From Arthrobacter sp. MYb23 (GTDB lineage Bacteria > Actinomycetota > Actinomycetes > Actinomycetales > Micrococcaceae), in contig NZ_PCPR01000032.1 in NCBI RefSeq assembly GCF_002979775.1, forward strand, positions 1 through 47,408: DNA of 47,408 bases, in the 5' to 3' direction. Within the stretch, counting starts at the first letter, position 1. Each line of letters opens with the position of its first letter. Under the pieces are notes generated by a model. It worked only from the letters and a program-made list of their open reading frames with translations. It made no database searches and was not told the origin of the DNA. Of the stretch, positions 42,570 through 47,408 are shown one piece after another. The translations under genes and the position numbers were made by a program.

Positions 42570-43390
42570 CGGACGCCAAGGAGCTGCTTGAGGTAGCCAA
42601 ACGCGCCGCGGCTGCGGGCGCGGCTGTACTCGCTCAGCGCTCTGCCACTGGTACGGGCGGGGACGGTCTGGAGACCAGCAACAAGGGCGAGGCCGGAGAC
42701 TGGGTCACGGCGTTCGACGTCGCGGCGGAGAACGCGGTCCGCGAAGCAATCATTGCCGAGCGGCCCAACGACACCATCACAGGGGAGGAACACGGGACCA
42801 CCCGGCCCCAGCAACCCTCGGGATACCGCTGGTCCATAGATCCCCTTGACGGGACCACCAACTTCATCCGCAACATCGTCTACTACGCCACCTCTGTTGC
42901 GGTGGCGGACTCCGACGGCGTCTGGCAGGCCGGCGTCGTTCACGCACCGGCACTGGGCCGCATCTATTCCGCTTCCCGCGGGCTTGGCGCGTGGATGGAA
43001 GCAGGGGGAGAGACCACCACACTGGCGGGTCCCGTCCCAGGGCGAACAGGACTCATTTTGGCCACGGGCTTCAGCTACGATCCCGCTACAAGGGCCAGTC
43101 AATCCGAAGGCCTCGCAGGGCTCATGGAGGGATTTGCCGATGTCCGGCGCCTCGGGTCGGCTGCCTTGGACCTCTGCCTCGTAGCTGATGGCACCTTTGA
43201 CGCCTACGGGGAACGCGGCCTCAACGAGCACGACTTCGCTGCGGGGGCCTTGATTGCGGAAGAAGCAGGCTGCTGGGTTCGCCGTCCGCGTTTGGAAAGC
43301 CCGCTTGATGGCGGTCCCAGCACGGAGGACCGTTTGGCGGCGTGGATGTGCGCGGGGGCCTTGGAACTGTCCGGCAAATTCCCCCTATGA
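42566..43390 (+). CDS. inositol monophosphatase family protein
   Basis: The 274-aa Mg2+/Li+-sensitive phosphatase-fold protein has ITGEEHG (metal ligand Glu), SIDPLDGTTNF (metal-binding Asp pair) and the C-terminal GLNEHDFAAGALIAEEAG strand/helix. It is of normal length. The substrate may be inositol-1-phosphate, histidinol phosphate (HisN-like) or 3'-phosphoadenosine phosphate; sequence alone does not decide. Translation is coupled to ligA by ATGA. Its stop is in turn overlapped by a 10-codon ORF leading to the next gene. Confidence 0.9.
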   Translation: MTDAKELLEVAKRAAAAGAAVLAQRSATGTGGDGLETSNKGEAGDWVTAFDVAAENAVREAIIAERPNDTITGEEHGTTRPQQPSGYRWSIDPLDGTTNFIRNIVYYATSVAVADSDGVWQAGVVHAPALGRIYSASRGLGAWMEAGGETTTLAGPVPGRTGLILATGFSYDPATRASQSEGLAGLMEGFADVRRLGSAALDLCLVADGTFDAYGERGLNEHDFAAGALIAEEAGCWVRRPRLESPLDGGPSTEDRLAAWMCAGALELSGKFPL

Positions 43391-43419
43391 CCATCAGACC
43401 TGTGACCATCAGCCGGTGA
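43387..43419 (+). CDS. 10-codon bridging ORF (translational coupler candidate)
   Basis: ATG 43387 overlaps the upstream TGA as ATGA. The ORF encodes MTIRPVTISR, and its own TGA (43417-43419) overlaps the GTG start of the ATPase gene as GTGA. It would carry terminating ribosomes across a 25-bp gap. This could be coincidental, and the peptide itself probably has no function. Confidence 0.4.
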   Translation: MTIRPVTISR

Positions 43420-44624
43420 TCAGCACACTCGCCATCGCCAACTACCGGTCCATCCGGGATCTTGCCATGGAGCTGCATGGCCTGGACGTCGTGACGGGGG
43501 CCAACGGCAGCGGTAAGTCCTCGCTGTACCGTGCCCTGCGTCTTTTGGCCGAGTGCGCCGGCGGCGACTCCGGAAACGTGGTGGGTTCGCTGGCCAGGGA
43601 CGGTGGCTTGTCGTCCACTCTCTGGGCCGGGCCGGAGTCCATCAGCGAAGCAATGCGCCGAGGTGACGTACCCATTCAGGGCACGGTTCGGCGGGAATCC
43701 GTGAACTTGAAACTGGGCTACTCCGGTGATGAGTTCGGCTACCTGGTGGATCTGGGCATGCCGGTGCCCAGCGGCTCGGGTTTTGATGAAGAGACCGGAA
43801 GGCCGAGGCCGTCCGCTTTCAGCTTGGACCCTGAGATCAAGCGGGAGCAGATTTTCTCCGGACCGGTGGCAAGGCCGGGTTCATTGCTGGTTGACCGCAA
43901 AGGGAGCCTCGCAAAGTTGCGTGGACTCGATGGCGAATGGGCCGAGCTCTCCCGGCGCCTGGATACCTTTCAGAGCATGCTGACCGAGGTTTCGGACCAG
44001 GACCGGGCGCCGGAAGTGCTGCGCGTACGGGATTCAGTGCGTTCCTGGCGGTTTTACGATCATTTCCGCACAGATGCCGAGGCTCCGGCCCGGCAGGCTC
44101 AAATCGGCACCCGCACCCCTGTGCTGCACCACAGCGGCAGGGACTTGGCGGCCGCCCTCCAGACATTGCGGGAGGTGGGCTTCGAGCGGCAGCTGGATGC
44201 CGCCGTCGATCATGCCTTTCCTGGAAGCCGGCTGGAGATCGCGGTCAACGACGGCCGCTTCAGCGTTGAGCTGCGGCAACCCGGCATGCTGAGGACCATG
44301 AAAGCGGCAGAACTGTCCGATGGGACCTTACGGTTCCTTCTGCTGACAGCTGCATTACTGACACCGCGACCGCCGGAATTGATGGTCCTCAACGAACCGG
44401 AGACCAGCCTCCACGTTGACCTGATGCCGGCACTGGCTGGACTGATTGTCCAGGCCAGCGCCAGCAGCCAGATGATCGTAGTGACCCACTCCGAGGCTCT
44501 GCTCAAGGCGCTGCGGGAGAGCGGTGCCGCCCATGAGCACGAGCTCTATAAGGACCTGGGCGAAACCAGGATCAAGGGCCTGGGCTCGCTGGAAGGTCCG
44601 TTGTGGAGTTGGCCCAAGCGCTGA
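43416..44624 (+). CDS. SMC/ABC-type AAA ATPase (AAA_21-like)
   Basis: The protein has 402 aa from GTG 43416 (VISTLAIANYRSIRDL). A frame open from 43254 is only overlap with the phosphatase gene. It has an N-terminal RecF/SMC-type ATP-binding half with Walker A GANGSGKSS (28-36), a divergent middle domain, an ABC-like signature (AAELSDGTLRFLLL, ~294-307), Walker B LMVLNEPETSLH (~320-331) and an H-loop VVTHSEALL. It lacks a TOPRIM nuclease domain, so it is not a complete OLD protein. Such proteins are often annotated as AAA family ATPases of unknown role, sometimes in defence or repair. Adjacent ligA is suggestive but not decisive. Confidence 0.85.
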   Translation: MISTLAIANYRSIRDLAMELHGLDVVTGANGSGKSSLYRALRLLAECAGGDSGNVVGSLARDGGLSSTLWAGPESISEAMRRGDVPIQGTVRRESVNLKLGYSGDEFGYLVDLGMPVPSGSGFDEETGRPRPSAFSLDPEIKREQIFSGPVARPGSLLVDRKGSLAKLRGLDGEWAELSRRLDTFQSMLTEVSDQDRAPEVLRVRDSVRSWRFYDHFRTDAEAPARQAQIGTRTPVLHHSGRDLAAALQTLREVGFERQLDAAVDHAFPGSRLEIAVNDGRFSVELRQPGMLRTMKAAELSDGTLRFLLLTAALLTPRPPELMVLNEPETSLHVDLMPALAGLIVQASASSQMIVVTHSEALLKALRESGAAHEHELYKDLGETRIKGLGSLEGPLWSWPKR

Positions 44625-44675
44625 AAAGGAGCCGCGTTGCAGTGAACCGGCCAAGCATTCGGCCTTCGGGGCAGC

Positions 44676-46043
44676 TTAGAACGCGGAACCGATGGACGTG
44701 AGCTCCCGGGGTGCGTTCCCGGCGTAGCGGTTCTCCGGACGCGCAAGCCCGTAGTGCCCACGAAGGGTGGACGCGGTGTATTCAGTGCGGAACAGGCCGC
44801 GCTCCTGGAGGATCGGCACCACCTGATCCACGAAAATCTCCAAACCGGACGGAAGCACCGGCGGCATGATGTTGAAGCCGTCGGCTGCCCCCGCGAAGAA
44901 CCACTCCTGAAGGGCATCGGCAACCTGTTCGGGCGTCCCCGAGAAGGTCCGGTGACCTCGGCCGCCACCCAAGCGTCCGATCAGCTGCCGGACCGTGAGC
45001 TGTTCGCGCCTGGCCAACTCCACAATCAGCGTGTAGCGGCTCTTGGCACCCTCGATCTCATCCTCTGAGGGCAGGTCCGCAGGCAGTTGGCGGTCCAAGG
45101 GGAGGTCATCAGGGGACAAACGAAGCGTCTTGGCCAGTTGCTCACGGGCGTACTCGGGCTTGATGAGCTGGTCGAGTTCACGCTCGAGTTTGAGGGCTTC
45201 AGCTTCTGTTGAACCGATCACGGGGACGATTCCAGGCAGGATCTTGATGCCTTCCGGGTCACGGCCCACGGCTGCGGTGCGTGCCTTCAGATCTGAGTAG
45301 AATGCCTGCGCGTCGGCCAAGGTCTGGTGTGCGGTGAAGACGGCTTCTGCGTACTGTGCTGCCAGGTTTTTGCCGTTCTCGGATGAACCGGCCTGCACGA
45401 TCAGCGGATGGCCCTGCGGGGACCGGGGAACGTTCAGCGGACCACGGACCCGGAAGTGCTTCCCTTCGTGGTCCACGGTGCGGATCTTTGTGTCGTCACC
45501 CCACACGCCGTCGGCTTTGTCAGCCAGGATGGCGTCGTCTTCCCAGCTATCCCAGAGCTTTTGAGCAACGTCAATGAATTCGGCGGCGCGTTCGTACCGG
45601 ACTGCGTGTGCCGGCTGGTCATCCACACCGAAATTCCGGGCGGCATCGGGACCGGCGGTGGTAACAACGTTCCAGCCGGCGCGGCCTCCGCTGACCCAGT
45701 CAACGGATGCGAAGCGGCGGGCAAGATTGAAGGGGTCGTTGTAGGTGGTGGACGCGGTGGCGATCAAGCCAATCTTTTGGGTTGCTGCGGCGAGGGCCGT
45801 CAGCAGCACCGTAGGCTCCAACTTCCCGGCAGGGCGCCGCCCCACTTCACCGAACAGGACGGGGGAGTCGGCGAAGAAGATGGAGTCCAGCTTTCCCCGT
45901 TCGGCTGTGCGGGCGAGGTGCTGATAGTGCTCCACCTTGGTAGGGGCAAGGGGGTCGCTCTCAGGTAGACGCCACGATGCTTCGTGATGTCCGGTGCTCA
46001 TCAGGAACGCGTTCAGGTGGAGTTGGCGGTCTGGCGGGGTCAT
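44676..46043 (-). CDS. LLM-class flavin-dependent monooxygenase (NtaA/SnaA/DszA family)
   Basis: The 455-aa (beta/alpha)8 flavin monooxygenase uses FMNH2 supplied by a separate reductase. Typical family features are the N-terminal LHLNAFLMSTGHHEASWR, RGKLDSIFFADSP, TASTTYNDPFNLARRFASVDWVSGGRAGWNVVTT and RYERAAEFIDVAQKLWDSWE. Relatives cleave C-S or C-N bonds in dibenzothiophene sulfone, nitrilotriacetate or alkylated sulfur sources. The start ATG 46041-46043 (MTPPDRQLHL) is chosen over the longer frame to 46169 because GAGGAG lies ~6 nt upstream. A possible 25-aa cysteine-containing leader ORF lies 113 bp upstream. It converges with the ATPase gene, 51 bp away. Confidence 0.92.
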   Translation of the reverse strand: MTPPDRQLHLNAFLMSTGHHEASWRLPESDPLAPTKVEHYQHLARTAERGKLDSIFFADSPVLFGEVGRRPAGKLEPTVLLTALAAATQKIGLIATASTTYNDPFNLARRFASVDWVSGGRAGWNVVTTAGPDAARNFGVDDQPAHAVRYERAAEFIDVAQKLWDSWEDDAILADKADGVWGDDTKIRTVDHEGKHFRVRGPLNVPRSPQGHPLIVQAGSSENGKNLAAQYAEAVFTAHQTLADAQAFYSDLKARTAAVGRDPEGIKILPGIVPVIGSTEAEALKLERELDQLIKPEYAREQLAKTLRLSPDDLPLDRQLPADLPSEDEIEGAKSRYTLIVELARREQLTVRQLIGRLGGGRGHRTFSGTPEQVADALQEWFFAGAADGFNIMPPVLPSGLEIFVDQVVPILQERGLFRTEYTASTLRGHYGLARPENRYAGNAPRELTSIGSAF

Positions 46044-46156
46044 GGTTTCTCCTCGGGGTGACGGCGGTTTGGCGGCGGTGTGTGGCAACTCAAGCACGTG
46101 TCCGAAGACCTCCGCCAGCAGCCCGACATGTCCGCGCAACAGCGCGAAACCGGGGT

Positions 46157-46234
46157 TCACCGCACGCAACGCAGCTCAATTCGACGCCACGGGAGGCAAT
46201 ACAAAAGCAGCCCCGCGGCCAGTGGCTGACGCAT
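46157..46234 (-). CDS. possible cysteine-containing leader peptide upstream of the LLM monooxygenase
   Basis: A 25-codon ORF on the minus strand starts at ATG 46234 and ends at TGA 46157. It encodes a peptide with Cys13 and Cys23 and a C terminus of RRIELRCVR. It lies 113 bp before the monooxygenase start, in the same direction. Short cysteine-containing leader ORFs upstream of sulfur genes are known in actinobacteria (cysteine-responsive attenuators in mycobacteria), and the RRIEL-R-C ending reminds me of such leaders. No clear Shine-Dalgarno or leaderless -10 is seen, so expression is uncertain. Confidence 0.4.
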   Translation of the reverse strand: MRQPLAAGLLLYCLPWRRIELRCVR

Positions 46235-46328
46235 CGCAACCCGGCCACCCGGCGTCGTACGGTCCCAACGTGACTGATAGTTCCATCACGGAAAGGGCCG
46301 TTTGGCACCTTTGGCGCGCGAAGCCCTA

Positions 46329-46341
46329 CTACCATTGGTAG
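46329..46341. promoter_or_regulatory. palindrome overlapping the -10 of the GNAT gene
   Basis: CTACCATTGGTAG is a perfect 6+1+6 palindrome. It contains TACCAT (46330-46335), a TANNNT hexamer followed by exactly 6 nt and the GTG start at 46342. The palindrome could be an operator that covers the promoter of a leaderless gene. Confidence 0.45.
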
Positions 46342-46854
46342 GTGCTTTCGCCGATTACCGTCCTTCCCGCCCTGCCCGACGACTACGACGCCGTTGCCCG
46401 CATTACCCAGGAGTCCTACGTCACCGCGGGGTACTACGGCGACGCTGATCACCCGTACCTGAAGAAGCTCCAGGACGTGGCTGGTCGCGCGGAGCACGCG
46501 GAGATCCTCGTAGCTGAGCGCAACGGCGAGGTCATTGGCTCGGTAACGGCGGCCCCGGCAGGCGGCGGCTTCTCTGACATCGGCCTTCAGGACGAACTGG
46601 AACTCCGCACCCTCGTGGTGGATCCGGCAGTTCAGCGTTCCGGGGCGGGCCGTGCCTTGGTGCAGGCGGTGGTCAATCAAGCTCAGTCCATGGACGGAAT
46701 CAACGCCGTCTCCCTGACCACGGGCGCCACGTGGGAAAGTGCCAACGCCCTCTACGCCCGCACAGGTTTTAGCCGTGCCCCGCACCGCGATTGGTTTGTT
46801 CCCGGTACCGACATAAAGCTGTTCGTTTACCGGCTGGACCTCCCGCAGTCATAA
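46342..46854 (+). CDS. GNAT family N-acetyltransferase
   Basis: The 170-aa protein has the GNAT fold and presumably transfers acetyl from acetyl-CoA to an unknown amine. Motif A is LRTLVVDPAVQRSGAGRALV (~90-110), with the R-x-x-G-x-G pyrophosphate loop as QRSGAGR. Before it lies EVIGSVTAAP, and ANALYARTGFSRAPHRDWFV is the typical motif B end. The start is GTG 46342, adjoining a palindrome and without a Shine-Dalgarno. A RidA-family gene follows 58 bp downstream with its own ribosome-binding site. Confidence 0.9.
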   Translation: MLSPITVLPALPDDYDAVARITQESYVTAGYYGDADHPYLKKLQDVAGRAEHAEILVAERNGEVIGSVTAAPAGGGFSDIGLQDELELRTLVVDPAVQRSGAGRALVQAVVNQAQSMDGINAVSLTTGATWESANALYARTGFSRAPHRDWFVPGTDIKLFVYRLDLPQS

Positions 46855-46912
46855 AGTTTCCTTCGTAAACGCCGGTCAACGGGCCGTGCGAAAACGACAG
46901 GAAAGGCGCGGC

Positions 46913-47293
46913 ATGCGCAAGACATTCGGCACGGGCTCGGTTTGGGAACAGACACTGGGTTACTCCCGCGCAGTCCAGGTGGACAACACGCTCTTCATTT
47001 CCGCCACGGCTGCTTCCGGGCCTGAGGGGATTGTGGGAAATGACTTCTACTCCCAGACCAAGTACATCCTGGAGAAGCTCGGTGCTGTCCTTGAAGACGC
47101 CGGCTTCTCCTACGAGGACGTTGTGCAGTCCAAGCTGTACCTGACGGACATCAGCAAGTGGGAGGACGCCGGCCGCGCACACGGCGAGGTCTTCGGTGAG
47201 ATCCGCCCGACGCTGGCCCTGGTACACGTGCTGCCGTTCCTCGATCCCGAAATGCTCGTGGAGATCGAGCTCGTGGCCCAAAAGTCCGCGTAG
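46913..47293 (+). CDS. RidA/YjgF/UK114 family protein lacking the catalytic Arg
   Basis: The protein has 126 aa from ATG 46913 (MRKTFGTGS), preceded by AGGAAAGG. A start at 46886 would add nine residues and has no better site. The fold is clear: YSRAVQVDNTLFISATAASG, TKYILEKLGAVLEDAGFSYEDVVQSKLYLTDISKWEDAG, and LVEIELVA at the end. Archetypal RidA imine deaminases have P-A-R near the C terminus (Arg105 in E. coli); here the equivalent is PTLALVHV with no Arg. It probably belongs to a non-deaminating Rid subfamily. Its function is unknown. Confidence 0.88.
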   Translation: MRKTFGTGSVWEQTLGYSRAVQVDNTLFISATAASGPEGIVGNDFYSQTKYILEKLGAVLEDAGFSYEDVVQSKLYLTDISKWEDAGRAHGEVFGEIRPTLALVHVLPFLDPEMLVEIELVAQKSA

Positions 47294-47321
47294 CGCACCC
47301 AACTAAGTCGCATTTGTGCGC
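47293..47321 (+). terminator. weak hairpin after the RidA gene
   Basis: GCGCAC (47293-47298) and GTGCGC (47316-47321) flank a 17-nt loop and are followed by GTTTTGAG. This is a possible weak terminator. The remaining ~85 bp to the window end hold nothing I can identify. Confidence 0.3.
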
Positions 47322-47408
47322 GTTTTGAGCCGGCGGTTTCTAGCGGTTATCGCAACAGGAAGGTTCTGATCATCTCATTGGGGGTGCAGAAGTCGAATCG
47401 CTGGCGGG

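Larger units (their letters stand above)
46044..46341. other. 298-bp divergent intergenic region
   Basis: This region separates the leftward monooxygenase from the rightward acetyltransferase. It holds the possible leader ORF (46157-46234) on the minus strand and a promoter/palindrome (46329-46341) for the rightward gene. I checked it by eye for SAM-type riboswitch motifs and did not find the conserved core. Confidence 0.5.

Noticed and set aside
43416..44624. OLD-family or other anti-phage nuclease
   Set aside because: Only the ATPase half is present; no TOPRIM domain and no helicase or UvrD-like partner is adjacent. The immediate neighbours are housekeeping genes.
46044..46341. SAM-type riboswitch upstream of the sulfur-related monooxygenase
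   Set aside because: The conserved cores of SAM-I/IV aptamers were not found on the relevant strand. The leader-peptide ORF is a better, though unproven, candidate.

Overview
The window is a GC-rich (well over 60% by eye) actinobacterial chromosome segment. Gene content and style point to Micrococcaceae (Arthrobacter/Paenarthrobacter-like): an actinobacterial acyl-CoA carboxylase beta/epsilon pair, a cyclase with the Rv2212-type layout, a LigA with an extra internal segment, many GTG/TTG starts and apparent leaderless genes. That placement is an inference from gene content, not a database match. I see no tRNA, rRNA, CRISPR, insertion sequence or prophage.

Left flank (1-10.1 kb). On the minus strand are a YbjQ-family protein running off the left edge, a dicarboxylate/amino acid:cation symporter, a DUF885 metallopeptidase-like protein, and accE-accD (acyl-CoA carboxylase epsilon and beta). 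Divergently on the plus strand are an SDR oxidoreductase, then birA (biotin ligase), a PH-domain membrane protein and a class III adenylate cyclase as an overlapping operon. A 610-bp gene-free stretch (2017-2626) holds GC-rich direct repeats. A large hairpin with nested CTCTCTCA motifs closes the cyclase operon.

Core (10.3-40.2 kb). About 30 kb of plus-strand genes form one coherent system. It starts with two giant tandem paralogues (about 2,040 and 2,028 aa), each membrane-anchored at the N terminus and carrying a propeller-like domain, about ten acidic Ig/cadherin-like repeats, Fn3 domains and a four-cysteine C-terminal module. Then come a MoxR ATPase, a DUF58 protein, a TgpA-like transglutaminase-fold membrane protein whose catalytic Cys is Asp, a zinc-ribbon/RDD/FHA membrane protein, a PP2C phosphatase, a zinc-ribbon/FHA protein, a transmembrane Ser/Thr kinase with an Fn3-like ectodomain, a degenerate-FHA/winged-helix protein, a 1,484-aa ubiquitin-like/FHA/FtsK-SpoIIIE ATPase of the EssC/EccC type, and a secreted proline-rich C-terminally anchored protein. 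Most genes from DUF58 to the ATPase overlap by 4-14 bp, so they are probably translated together. The kinase, Fn3 protein, AAA ATPase, DUF58, transglutaminase and phosphatase set corresponds to what is called the PFNA cluster in bifidobacteria. Here it is enlarged by a second giant protein, more FHA proteins and a type VII-like motor. The simplest reading is a phosphorylation-controlled cell-surface fibre/export system.

Right flank (40.2-47.4 kb). This holds ligA (NAD-dependent DNA ligase), an inositol monophosphatase-family protein, and an SMC/ABC-like ATPase joined to it by an apparent 10-codon bridging ORF. On the minus strand is an LLM flavin monooxygenase preceded by a possible cysteine-containing leader peptide. 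A divergent GNAT acetyltransferase and a RidA-family protein lacking the usual Arg follow.

Regulation. Six or seven transcription-unit-leading genes have a TANNNT-like -10 hexamer ending exactly 6 nt before the start codon, which is the signature of leaderless mRNAs. Genes inside operons use stop/start overlaps or clear Shine-Dalgarno sequences instead.
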